Assembly: GCA_023101725.1 (NCBI GenBank)
Contig: JALJCO010013413.1
Location: 58,501 to 122,500 of the forward strand
Direction: 5' to 3'
Source of the DNA: Atherinomorus stipes
Taxonomy: Eukaryota > Chordata > Actinopteri > Atheriniformes > Atherinidae
Length of the DNA: 64,000 nt
Part shown: piece after piece, positions 45,880 through 57,001 of the stretch
Numbering within the stretch: the first letter of the stretch is position 1
Layout of the letters: every line of letters starts with the position of its first letter
The notes under the pieces: generated by a model
Databases searched by the model: none
What the model was told of the DNA's origin: nothing
Seen by the model: only the letters and a program-made list of their open reading frames with translations
Program-made: the position numbers and the translations under genes

Positions 45880-46348
45880 GAAACAAAATGGCGGATTGTC
45901 GTCCTTGTCCTTCTTGCCAAGGACACAATGGCGAACCATAGCAAAGGGGAAAATGTTATCATGAATTTCGGTGAATGTTTCTCTTTAAACTTTTGTATTT
46001 CTGGATATTTGAAGAGATAATAAAAAACAGTAATCAGTTTAGATGATTTAGCTGGGTTTTACTGACAGTTTAATGTATTAATTTAGTTAATAAAACTTCT
46101 TCAAAATGGCGACTGGTTTGTCTATAACATGCGCCACACACACACAGGGAAAGAGAGAGAGAGATATTGGGAATTAGTGGTTTACGTCTCTCAGGCCATA
46201 GAATAAATGAGCAAAGATCGGGATAATGTTTAGCAAAATGTATAATTGATAATGATGTAATTTGGATTTAAGTTTATTTCATAGGCTAAAAACATCTACA
46301 AACCACCTGATCTTTCAACTTTCACCTTCAACCCCTCTAGGAAAAAAG
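45880..46348 (+). promoter_or_regulatory. mrps18b: mrps18b promoter region with repeated ATGGCGG/ATGGCGA motifs
   Basis: AAAATGGCGG (about 45886), ACAATGGCGA (about 45926) and AAAATGGCGA (about 46104) match the YY1 core AANATGGCG, and the start codon itself sits in AAGATGGCCGCC. YY1-type sites near the start are common in ribosomal and mitochondrial genes. No TATA box was found on this strand. Confidence 0.5.
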
Positions 46349-49300
46349 ATGGCCGCCTCCATACGGATCATCCTGAGTTTGTGTCGCAAATCATCTTTAA
46401 TTTCACAACCATTTCGTCAGTATCAGGTATTCCGCGTGTGTCTGCTTGTATAATGCTGTTTTAACTGGCAGTGGTTGGTTTGCAGCCATGATTCGGCTCC
46501 CTGGAGGCGGACAGTGTGCTGTTAGCGTGATCCTGCTGTCACGGAGGGCGAAAAACATCGCGTTTTCTGATCACGTGTCTGGTTTTTGTGTCCCCTCCAG
46601 TCCTGCCTGCAGAGACCAGCTGTGAGGACCGGAGCCGTGCTGTCTGCGCATCAGAGTCGCTGTTTCTGCAAAGCTGCATCTCTGCAGGATGAAGCTGCCA
46701 CCCAGGCCGCTGAGGCTCTGTCCCGGTACCAGGAGCGACCCTGGGACTACCTGGAGAGCGAAGGTACCAGGAACCAACACGTTTCTGTCCAGCCTGCACA
46801 GGTACGGGTCTGACGCGTCTTCTGTCCTTTCACAGAGTACATTGAGAAGTATGGGAGCAGTCCGGTGTGGGCAGGCTACAGGAGGAACCACAAAGGAGGC
46901 ATTCCTCCACAGAAGACTCGCAAGACCTGCATAGTACGCTTCTCCCCCCTCAGAAACAGCCTAGACTGGCTCTGTGGTGTCTTACTGTTTAAAATGACTA
47001 TACTGTTTCTGTAGAGAGGAGACAAGACCTGTGGGAACCCCTGTCCAATCTGTCGGGACCCCAATATCATCATCCACCATCAGGTGGGTGACGTCATCTT
47101 CACATCTCTTGTTTTACACCTGGATGAGGATACTGATGTCATCAGTTTCAGCTGTGCAGCATCTTGTTGCCATGGGAACAGTATCAGCTGATGATGCCTT
47201 ATTACGACAGTCTTTTCTGGGTCATCATGGAGTAAATGATTTATGTTTAGATGGTACAGATGTTGGTTCCGTGTTTGTCTGTTCATCAGGAGCTAACGGA
47301 TAGAGATCCACCGATCCAGTTTTTTCTGATACCTGGGCTGAGCATATTGGCCAATACCGATCCGACACTACTGTTGAATGAATGAACTGTGTACCTGCCA
47401 TGTGGGTGAAGACATCAGGCTGACATCAACTTTTAGCCTTGTTAGAAAAGTTAACAAATTAGCAAAGATATAAATGTACTCAGTTTTATTTATTAAAAAA
47501 TAATAAAGTGTAGTGATGCACAATATTGGATTTTTGGCCGATATTCAATATGCCGATATTTTAAAAGAAAATAATAATAATAATCATTAATTTCAAATGG
47601 CAGTTTTGTTATCCGTTTCCTACACTTTGAAAAGTAAGGGAGGGAAAAAATGTTGATACACTGAAATATCGTGATATTTTCATATGCCGATATCAAATCG
47701 GTATGAAAAACGCGGTATTGATCTATACAGAATGATGAAATATTGCAAGATTTCCTTCGTAAAATAATCAATACCGCATTTTTAATCAATCAAATCAAAT
47801 CAAAGATACTTTATTGATCCCCGAGGGGAAATTCATGTTTCAGTACAACCCGTCCAAGACACATAGACAAAACAAAAACATGACAGGACAGGATCAGGCA
47901 GACCGTGGCCACGCAGCCCCTCGCAGGGCGCACCTTCGCAGAAAGAAAACGGTGACATGAGGAAAGATGGGTAGGTGATAAAAAAAAAGAGGTCTCCAAA
48001 CTCTCCACGTACACAGGTGGAGACCTTAGAGACAAAAAAACACACACCAATACATACAAGCACAAACTCAGGCAATCACAACATGAAAGACACACTGTGG
48101 GCAGAAGGTAGGTGTCCCTCCAGACAGCCAGACGGGGGCGCTCGTGCACCCTCCAGGCCCAGTCTGTCCAGCAAGGCGGGAAAAGAGAAGGGGGCAACGG
48201 AAGCGGAGAGTCTTAGGGGCGTGTAAGGGAACTTGTGTGTGTGTGTGTGTGTGTGTGTGTCAGGCTGTGAACCCGCCTGAGTTCACACCCAGTCTCTGTC
48301 CACAGATGTTATGGTGGCCTTGGGGGGGCTGGCCAGGTGGTCCACTTCCCGTGAGAGATGTGCGGGGGAGGGAACAGGGGGGATGCTGAGAGTCCATTCA
48401 CATAGCTTTCTCGGGGAGTTTGCAGAGACAGCCCGTGTTAACCCAAACACCGGCCCCCCCTCAGGGTCGCCAAAGCAGATAGCAGAAGATGTTTTTAAAC
48501 AGGTCAGACGTGGTGGTGTCTGCCTTCAGTCCTTAACAGGTCTCCATGGCAACATCAATCAGCCCAATCAGGGGTCAATTTCAGTAAATGTATGATATCA
48601 GCATACAAAAATATCATGATATTTCAGTGTATTGATATTTTTTCCCACTCCTACCTAGTCTGTAGAAGTTTTCAAGTCTGTAAAAAAAAAAGTTTTTGAA
48701 GAAGTCAATTTTTTTTTTTTACTTTAGAAACTGATCGGTTAAATATTGATGTCTGATACTCAGTTTTAAGGCCGATATAGGCCGATACCGATAAGGGGCC
48801 AATTATATCGTGCATCCCTAATAAAGTGTGCATTTATTATGATATTGATAAAAGAAGAAATGACTGGATCAGCCACATTCATCCGATATCCGATCCATCT
48901 ACCGTATTTTTCGGACTATAAGTCACACTTTACTTCATAGTTTGGCAGCTTGTGCGACTTGTATGTCAAAATTAGGGCTGTCAAACAATTAATTTTTTAT
49001 TAATTGATTAATCGCAGCAGCTTCATAGTTACCTATGATCAATCGTGGTTTGAATTGCACGTGTAATATTCTGTTAGTTTGCATATCAGGGCAGTTCTAA
49101 GCCCATAATTTAGTATATTTGACCGTAGTCTTCATTGGGAATCAAATGAACACACAGAATTTTCTTTTTGACCTTTTTTTATTAAAAAAAATGCATGTAG
49201 ACCAACTTCCAAATATTAGAAAGAATAACGTAATGCGGTGCATTGAGAGATTAAATACATCAGGTCACTCTCTTGAGCTACTTCAAAATAAACAACAGTA

Positions 49301-52300
49301 CCATTAGAAAAACAATCATAAAATTCCTTGCTGGAAATAACAGCAATCAAGTGATTTGTATCACTGGTAGGAAATTTCTATCTGGCCCATGACAAACAGA
49401 ACAGTCTAAAACTGGGGTTGGCAACGAAGTTTGGCCTGGGGACAAATGTTTTCCACACCAACTGAAGGCGGGCCAAAGTTGTCGTGCAAAATTTGTTTTT
49501 TTCTAAATATTCCCCCTTCCCCCCTCATCTCTAGATTTATTTCATGGTGCACTATTTGTATGATACTTTTGCAAAAACATCATTAAGTTAACTTATTTGT
49601 TTAAAATCTATTGGTGGCACACAGAGGGAGATGTTTTTGTTTTTTTCTTTCGTTTTCTTCAAGCCAGATGGTCTGAAGTCAGGCAGATGTGCTTTATTTG
49701 ACCACATTTTGCCAGTTCATGACTTAAAGGTTGAATTGGAATATGGACAGAACAGCGACATCACGTGTGTCTAGGTTGTAGTTGCAACGGCAGAAAAGCA
49801 ACTCCAGCCGCTGGGATGCCAGAATCTGCCGATACGACAGTGACCAACAGTCTGCAGCATGTCCAACAGTCTGCAGCACGTCCAACAGTCTGCAGCATGT
49901 CCAACAGTCTGCAGCATGTCCCACAGTCTGCAGCATGTCCAACAGTCTGCAGCACGTCCAACAGTCTGCAGCACGTCCAACAGTCTGCAGCATGTCCACC
50001 AGTCTGCAGCATGTCCTACAGTCTGCAGCACGTCCAACAGTCTGCAGCATGTCCACCAGTCTGCAGCACGTCCAACAGTCTGCAGCATGTCCACCAGTCT
50101 GCAGCATGTCCTACAGTCTGCAGCATGTCCAACAGTCTGCAGCACGTCCAACAGTCTGCAGCATGTCCACCAGTCTGCAGCATGTCCAACAGTCTGCAGC
50201 ATGTCCAACAGTCTGCAGCATGTCCAACAGTCTGCAGCACGTCCAACAGTCTGCAGCACGTCCAACAGTCTGCAGCATGTCCAACAGTCTGCAGCATGTC
50301 CAACAGTCTGCAGCATGTCCAACAGTCTGCAGCATGTCCAACAGTCTGCAGCACGTCCAACAGTCTGCAGCATGTCCAACAGTCTGCAGCACGTCCAACA
50401 GTCTGCAGCATGTCCAACAGTCTGCAGCACGTCCAACAGTCTGCAGCACGTCCAACAGTCTGCAGCATGTCCAACAGTCTGCAGCATGTCCAACAGTCTG
50501 CAGCATGTCCAACAGTCTGCAGCATGTCCAACAGTCTGCAGCACGTCCAACAGTCTGCAGCACGTCCAACAGTCTGCAGCATGTCCAACAGTCTGCAGCA
50601 TGTCCAACAGTCTGCAGCATGTCCAACAGTCTGCAGCATGTCCAACAGTCTGCAGCACGTCCAACAGTCTGCAGCATGTCCAACAGTCTGCAGCACGTCC
50701 AACAGTCTGCAGCATGTCCAACAGTCTGCAGCATGTCCAACAGTCTGCAGCACGTCCAACAGTCTGCAGCATGTCCAACAGTCTGCAGCATGTCCAACAG
50801 TCTGCAGCATGTCCAACAGTCTGCAGCACGTCCAACAGTCTGCAGCACGTCCCACAGTCTGCAGCACGTCCAACAGTCTGCAGCATGTCCAACAGTCTGC
50901 AGCATGTCCAACAGTCTGCAGCATGTCCAACAGTCTGCAGCACGTCCAACAGTCTGCAGCACGTCCAACAGTCTGCAGCACGTCCAACAGTCTGCAGCAC
51001 GTCCAACAGTCTGCAGCACGTCCAACAGTCTGCAGCATGTCCAACAGTCTGCAGCACGTCCAACAGTCTGCAGCACGTCCAACAGTCTGCAGCACGTCCA
51101 ACAGTCTGCAGCACGTCCAACAGTCTGCAGCATGTCCAACAGTCTGCAGCACGTCCAACAGTCTGCAGCACGTCCAACAGTCTGCAGCATGTCCAACAGT
51201 CTGCAGCACGTCCAACAGTCTGCAGCACGTCCAACAGTCTGCAGCATGTCCAACAGTCTGCAGCATGTCCAACAGTCTGCAGCACGTCCAACAGTCTGCA
51301 GCACGTCCCACAGTCTGCAGCACGTCCCACAGTCTGCAGCACGTCCCACAGTCTGCAGCATGTCCAACAGTCTGCAGCACGTCCCACAGTCTGCAGCACG
51401 TCCAACAGTCTGCAGCACGTCCCACAGTCTGCAGCACGTCCAACAGTCTGCAGCACGTCCAACAGTCTGCAGCACGTCCAACAGTCTGCAGCACGTCCCA
51501 CAGTCTGCAGCACGTCCCACAGTCTGCAGCACGTCCCACAGTCTGCAGCACGTCCCACAGTCTGCAGCACGTCCAACAGTCTGCAGCATGTCCAACAGTC
51601 TGCAGCACGTCCAACAGTCTGCAGCACGTCCAACAGTCTGCAGCATGTCCAACAGTCTGCAGCATGTCCCACAGTCTGCAGCATGTCCCACAGTCTGCAG
51701 CATGTCCAACAGTCTGCAGCACGTCCAACAGTCTGCAGCACGTCCAACAGTCTGCAGCACGTCCAACAGTCTGCAGCACGTCCAACAGTCTGCAGCACGT
51801 CCAACAGTCTGCAGCACGTCCCACAGTCTGCAGCACGTCCCACAGTCTGCAGCACGTCCAACAGTCTGCAGCACGTCCCACAGTCTGCAGCATGTCCCAC
51901 AGTCTGCAGCATGTCCAACAGTCTGCAGCATGTCCAACAGTCTGCAGCATGTCCAACAGTCTGCAGCACGTCCAACAGTCTGCAGCACGTCCTACAGTCT
52001 GCAGCACGTCCAACAGTCTGCAGCACGTCCAACAGTCTGCAGCACGTCCCACAGTCTGCAGCACGTCCAACAGTCTGCAGCACGTCCCACAGTCTGCAGC
52101 ATGTCCCACAGTCTGCAGCATGTCCAACAGTCTGCAGCATGTCCCACAGTCTGCAGCATGTCCCACAGTCTGCAGCATGTCCCACAGTCTGCAGCATGTC
52201 CCACAGTCTGCAGCATGTCCAACAGTCTGCAGCATGTCCAACAGTCTGCAGCATGTCCAACAGTCTGCAGCATGTCCAACAGTCTGCAGCATGTCCAACA

Positions 52301-55300
52301 GTCTGCAGCACGTCCAACAGTCTGCAGCACGTCCAACAGTCTGCAGCACGTCCAACAGTCTGCAGCACGTCCAACAGTCTGCAGCACGTCCCACAGTCTG
52401 CAGCATGTCCAACAGTCTGCAGCATGTCCCACAGTCTGCAGCATGTCCCACAGTCTGCAGCATGTCCCACAGTCTGCAGCATGTCCAACAGTCTGCAGCA
52501 TGTCCAACAAGTAACACAGAGGAGTTTATAACTGACAGCTAACGTTAGCCACGTTAGCAAACAAGCTAGCTTACCGATCCAGGAGAAAAGTCGCCTTTTC
52601 TGTGTTTTACTCCGTGGAAAACGTTTATGTGGGTCCATTTAGTGAAGTCTTCACCTAAATTTACTCCAGTTTTTGCTCTTCTCAGGTCACTCCTCCTCAG
52701 AAACAGATAACAACATCTCCAGGGCTCTGAAGCAGCTGCTTCACTCGTCGTCTCTACGGTTTTCCCCTGTACCAGCCTGACTATGACCAAAATATTGTTT
52801 CCACACAGAGATCGTATTTGGCAACCCGCAATGGCGGCGTGTATTGGCTTATAGACGTAAATAAAATGCCATTATCGAACCCGTAAAAATTTTATAATTA
52901 TTTTTAGGCTAAATATAATTTTTCTGGGAAATGTTGTACTTTCATTCTGTACACCCCCAAACGGCCTGTGGAGGTTTTTTTTTTTTTTTAAAATATAGCT
53001 TTTAATAAAAATGTTCCATATTCAACCTTTAAATGTTCTGAAATCTGAAACGGGCTGTTTAAAACTCTGGTCGGGCTGACGACAGGTTAGTCAAAGGGAC
53101 AAAACGGCTTAAATTTGAAACGCCATTAAAAAAATGTAATCGTGTTATGGATTCTTTTTAACTAATCGCGATTAATGCTGACAGTCCTTATCAAAATATG
53201 TACAATTTAGCATAATTTTAAGTATGAATTCATATTGACTGATATGAGCCATGGAGTAAATATTACCGTCTAATGTCAAAAAGAGGACGCTCTCGGCTTG
53301 TGAAGACCATATTCAGCTCTGAGGGCAAAAATCCCAAAACAGCCTCATCTCAGTGAGAGGAGTTTATTTTGGACATCTGGTGGTACTGTCTGTGTGGTGG
53401 AACAAATCCTCAAGAAACATGTTTATCCGTCCCAGTTATGCTTATGATCGTTTACAGGCATTAACTTTGGAAATGGACTGATTGGGTCATGTTTAGCAGT
53501 AACAAGCAGGGTATGAAAAATCTGAAAATCACCCTATTTTAAATAAATAAATACGACTTGTAGTCCGGTGCAACTTATGTATTATTCCTGTTTGTGATGC
53601 ATTTTTTGACTGATGCGACTTATACTCAGGAGCAACTTATAGCCCTGAAAATACGGTAATTTGTCAGTATCAGAGCCGATATCCAGTCCGGGAGGAAAGC
53701 CGGTGAGCTGGCACGTGTCCTGGCTGGACGGTTCATCCTGATGTTTGTGTAAAATGTCAGAAGCTGATCTCAGATCCACATCGGTCTCTTTATTTCCAAA
53801 TCATATCAATCATTTCAGCTTCCAAACCAGTCAGCTACCAGTCTGGACCTGCAGGTTACAGCTCACCCAACTTCTCATCATTTCTGGTATAAAGTTGCAG
53901 TAACCTGCCGACAGTATCATGAAGAAGCGACAGGCGATACCACATTTCTCCTGTCGATACCATACCAGTAGTTTATGCTACTTTATCACTGATGCTGATA
54001 CTTTTTGTCCCTTAAAAGGAAATTTGATTGTAGGGTTAATGCATTTAGATATTTATGCAATAATCAACAAATGAGTGTGTTAATTTCAGAGATTAATCTG
54101 TTCACAATAATGTGTTCATGTTGATCGCCCCCAAAACACCACATTTATTTGATAAACTCAGCCTCTATTCTTTTTTAAATGATCCAGTGACCCACATGGG
54201 GGTCCTGACGCCAGCTTGAAAACCACTGAAATACAGAATGAGGAGGCTTGAATGAACTGATGATGATGATGATGAAGCTGTGTGCTGGTTGTCGTCATGC
54301 AGAATGTGAAGCTGCTGCAGCAGTTCATCAGCCCCCACACCGGGATGGTGTACGACCCCACCAGGACAGGCGTGTGCATGAAGCAGCAGAAGAAGCTGGG
54401 CGAGGCCGTGGAGATGGCGCGAGATCACGGTACGAAACATGCAGTAAATGAACAGGGAGGGGGGGCTTCAGTGACCTCATCAGGGTTCTGGTTCCGTCAT
54501 AAAACAAAGCTCAGCTGAACCCCGAGGTCATGTTCTGAAGCTTAAGCACGCAGTTCCCAGTTTCTATCTCGTCTAAAATGTCTCGTCTCTGGAACACGGA
54601 CACGTGCGCTCTTCCTGCCATGATGCGTTCATGAAGCCGAACTCCACAAAAGTTCGGTCTCTGTGGAAAACGCAAATACAAAGATTTCCAAATCTCACCA
54701 ACCCGTTTGATTCCCAGTAGAAGATAAACACGTCAGATGCTGAAACTGAGAAATTTTATCATTTCATAGAAAACATGAGCTGATTGAGAATCTGATGCAG
54801 TAATACATCTGTAAAAAGTAGTTCCAGAGACGTTTACCATCGTGTAGTAACACGTCTGTAAAAAGTAGTTCCAGGGTCATGTTTACCATCGTGTAGTAAC
54901 ACGTCTGTAAAAAGTAGTTCCAGAGACGTTTACCATCGTGTAGTAACACGTCTGTAAAAAGTAGTTCCAGGGTCATGTTTACCATCGTGTAGTAACACGT
55001 CTGTAAAAAGTAGTTCCAGGGTCATGTTTACCATTGTGTAGTAACACGTCTGTAAAAAGTAGTTCCAGGGTCATGTTTACCATTGTGTAGTAACACGTCT
55101 GTGAAAAGTAGTTCCAGGGTCATGTTTACCATTGTGTAGAAACACGTCTGTAAAAAGTAGTTCCAGGGTGACGTTTACCATCGTGTAGTAACACGTCTGT
55201 AAAAAGTAGTTCCAGGGTGACGTTTACCATCGTGTAGTAACACGTCTGTAAAAAGTAGTTCCAGGGTGACGTTTACCATCGTGTAGTAACACGTCTGTAA

Positions 55301-56837
55301 AAAGTAGTTCCAGGGTGACGTTTACCATCGTGTAGTAACACGTCTGTAAAAAGTAGTTCAGGGTGACGTTTACCATCGTGTAGTAACACATCTGTAAAAG
55401 TAGTTCAGGGTGACGTTTACCATCGTGTAGTAACACGTCTGTAAAAAGTAGTTCCAGGGTGACGTTTGCCATCGTGTAGTAACAAGTCTGTAAAAAGTAG
55501 TTCCAGGGTGACGTTTACCATCGTGTAGTAACACGTCTGTAAAAAGTAGTTCCAGGGTGACGTTTACCATCGTGTAGTAACACGTCTGTAAAAAGTAGTT
55601 CAGGGTGACGTTTACCATCGTGTAGTAACACGTCTGTAAAAAGTAGTTCCAGGGTGACGTTTACCATCGTGTAGTAACACATCTGTAAAAAGTAGTTCCA
55701 GGGTGACGTTTACCATCGTGTAGTAACACGTCTGTAAAAAGTAGTTCCAGGGTGACGTTTGCCATCGTGTAGTAACAAGTCTGTAAAAAGTAGTTCCAGG
55801 GTGACGTTTACCATCGTGTAGTAACACGTCTGTAAAAAGTAGTTCCAGGGTGACGTTTGCCATCGTGTAGTAACAAGTCTGTAAAAGTAGTTCTAGGGTC
55901 ATGTTTACCATCGTGTAGTAACACGTCTGTAAAAAGTAGTTCCAGGATGATGTTTACCATCGTGTAGTAACACGTCTGCATAAAGTAGTTCCAGGGTGAT
56001 GTTTACCATCGTGTAGTAACACGTCTGTAAAAAGTAGTTCCAGGGTCATGTTTACCATCGTGTAGTAACACGTCTGTAAAAAGTAGTTCCAGGTCTTAAC
56101 CCAGTCATGTTACTGGTCTGTTCCCAGTTAACCTGATGAGTTGTTGAATCCTCCTCCAGTCTTCTGTTGCCATCAGTTTCACAATGAGCTCATATTTCCA
56201 TGAAATGGTAAAACGTCAGTTCTAAGATCTGACATGTTTTTGTTCCGTGGGAACAAAGATGCGATTTAGAATCACTGACTTGTTTAATGTGACAGTTGAA
56301 GGTTCTGCCGCTATGACTCTTACTGATCACGTGTCCTGGCTACTCGGCCGTGGGGATGGTTGATATTCTTACCCGGGAGTTCAAACTAGGGCTGCTCATC
56401 ATGGCAAAAAAATATTTTGATTGAAACTTCAATCAAATCTTGATTATTTTACACAATTATGCATTAAGTTTAACATTAACAGTGGCTTTTAAACAATGTT
56501 ATCTTTATGATGTCAGACGTTTTAGAAAACACTCGTTTCTCCAGTGGGAGACGAAGTGTTGTTGTGACATCTCCCACAGAGACCGAGCTTGTTCACAGTT
56601 GGGATTGTAGATGCTGAAATAACTCGTCTTCTCCTTTCAGGCTTACTTCCCTTTCAGATTCCACACGTGGAGTTTTCAGGAGAGGACTACTCAAATTCCC
56701 ATGATGCCGTTGGGTCCACACCGCCGCCACCGTCCCTGCTGTCGGGCAGCAGCTGGTACACGTGGTACGGTGAAGTCACGCCTGACGCCGGGGAGGTGGC
56801 CAAGGTCAAGAAGACGTATAAAGCTTATTTAAAGTGA
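46349..56837 (+). CDS. mrps18b: Mitochondrial ribosomal protein S18b
   Basis: Six exons join in frame (732 nt, 243 aa): 46349-46426, 46601-46763, 46836-46933, 47015-47083, 54303-54429, 56641-56837, all with GT/AG borders. It is a small-subunit protein of the mitochondrial ribosome. The N-terminus ([19 protein letters not shown]) is basic and alpha-helical in type, as expected for a mitochondrial presequence. The S18 core includes [40 protein letters not shown] (cysteines placed as in the zinc-binding S18 family), then [20 protein letters not shown] and [20 protein letters not shown]. Human MRPS18B is 258 aa; the fish tail is shorter and ends KKTYKAYLK. Introns 4 (7.2 kb) and 5 (2.2 kb) are swollen by repeats. 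AATAAA follows at 56871. Confidence 0.95.
47511..48820. mobile_element. hAT MITE with 8-bp duplication, carrying a LINE end
   Basis: TAGTGATGCACAATATTGG and ATCGTGCATCCCTA are flanked by ATAAAGTG at 47503-47510 and 48821-48828, an exact 8-bp duplication typical of hAT. The inside is interrupted by an unrelated 800-bp segment. It lies in mrps18b intron 4. Confidence 0.75.
47785..48590 (-). mobile_element. LINE 3' end inserted in the MITE
   Basis: On the minus strand it ends GAATTTCCCCTCGGGGATCA, ATAAAGTATC and (TTTGA)n, a non-LTR retrotransposon tail form common in fish. The upstream part has (GT)n at 48235-48260 on the plus strand and no readable reverse transcriptase. The 5' border is approximate. 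Confidence 0.5.
49728..53028. mobile_element. TTAA-flanked MITE (inner layer) carrying the 19-bp minisatellite
   Basis: AGGTTGAATTGGAATATGG at left and CCATATTCAACCT at right are flanked by TTAA (49724-49727, 53029-53032). The left end of another copy is at 7740. The 2.66 kb array fills most of the element; 52510-52975 is non-repetitive. Confidence 0.65.
49849..52508. repeat. 19-bp minisatellite, about 140 copies
   Basis: The unit is CAACAGTCTGCAGCACGTC. Variation is nearly limited to CACGTC/CATGTC (a CpG transition) and CCAACAG/CCCACAG, with a few CCACCAG and CCTACAG units. CTGCAG (PstI) occurs in every unit. Because 19 is not a multiple of three and the unit has no stop in several frames, long frames of 830-955 codons are open on both strands; they are not genes. 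Confidence 0.95.
53659..54302. other. mrps18b intron 4, 3' part: no feature
   Basis: Unique-looking sequence with no gene. A pyrimidine-poor acceptor (TGGTTGTCGTCATGCAG) ends it. Confidence 0.5.
54800..56092. repeat. 49-bp tandem repeat, about 26 copies
   Basis: The unit contains AACACGTCTGTAAAAAGTAG, TTCCAGGGTGACG and TTTACCATCGTGTAG. The left copies read GGTCATG and the central ones GGTGACG, so the array has grown in blocks. It lies in mrps18b intron 5. Confidence 0.9.
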
Positions 56838-56870
56838 TGGACTGTTCTGGCTGTAAGGACACACCTGCAC

Positions 56871-56876
56871 AATAAA
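56871..56876 (+). terminator. mrps18b: mrps18b poly(A) signal
   Basis: AATAAA 34 nt after the stop codon, so the 3' UTR is very short. Confidence 0.8.
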
Positions 56877-56891
56877 CACGATGAAAACACC

Positions 56892-56897
56892 TTTATT
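56892..56897 (-). terminator. abcf1: abcf1 poly(A) signal
   Basis: AATAAA on the minus strand, 105 nt past the abcf1 stop and 15 nt from the mrps18b signal on the other strand. Confidence 0.75.
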
Positions 56898-57001
56898 GAG
56901 CTTTGGCAGGTTATTCCTGGAAATAAAGTTATGAATGATTAACAGCCGAGTGGGATGGATTTATCTGAGTCCATGAGGAGGAGCAGCGGTCTGGAGGCCC
57001 A

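Larger units (their letters stand above)
48973..53190. mobile_element. hAT MITE (middle layer)
   Basis: TAGGGCTGTCAAAC at left and GCTGACAGTCCTTA at right, with ATTAATCG-type inner repeats, match a common vertebrate hAT MITE form. The flanks share TCAAAAT (7 of 8 bases). Confidence 0.6.
48902..53656. mobile_element. TA-flanked MITE (outer layer of a nest)
   Basis: CCGTATTTTTCGGACTATAAG at left pairs with the inverse at right (CTTATAGCCCTGAAAATACGG). TA flanks lie at 48900-48901 and 53657-53658. Subterminal words (GACTTGTA, CAACTTAT) repeat inside. A hAT MITE is inserted at 48973. Confidence 0.7.

Noticed and set aside
49765..52638. Open frames of 625-955 codons on both strands ([19 protein letters not shown] repeats)
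   Set aside because: They follow from the 19-bp minisatellite; several frames on both strands are open. They lie within an mrps18b intron inside a MITE.
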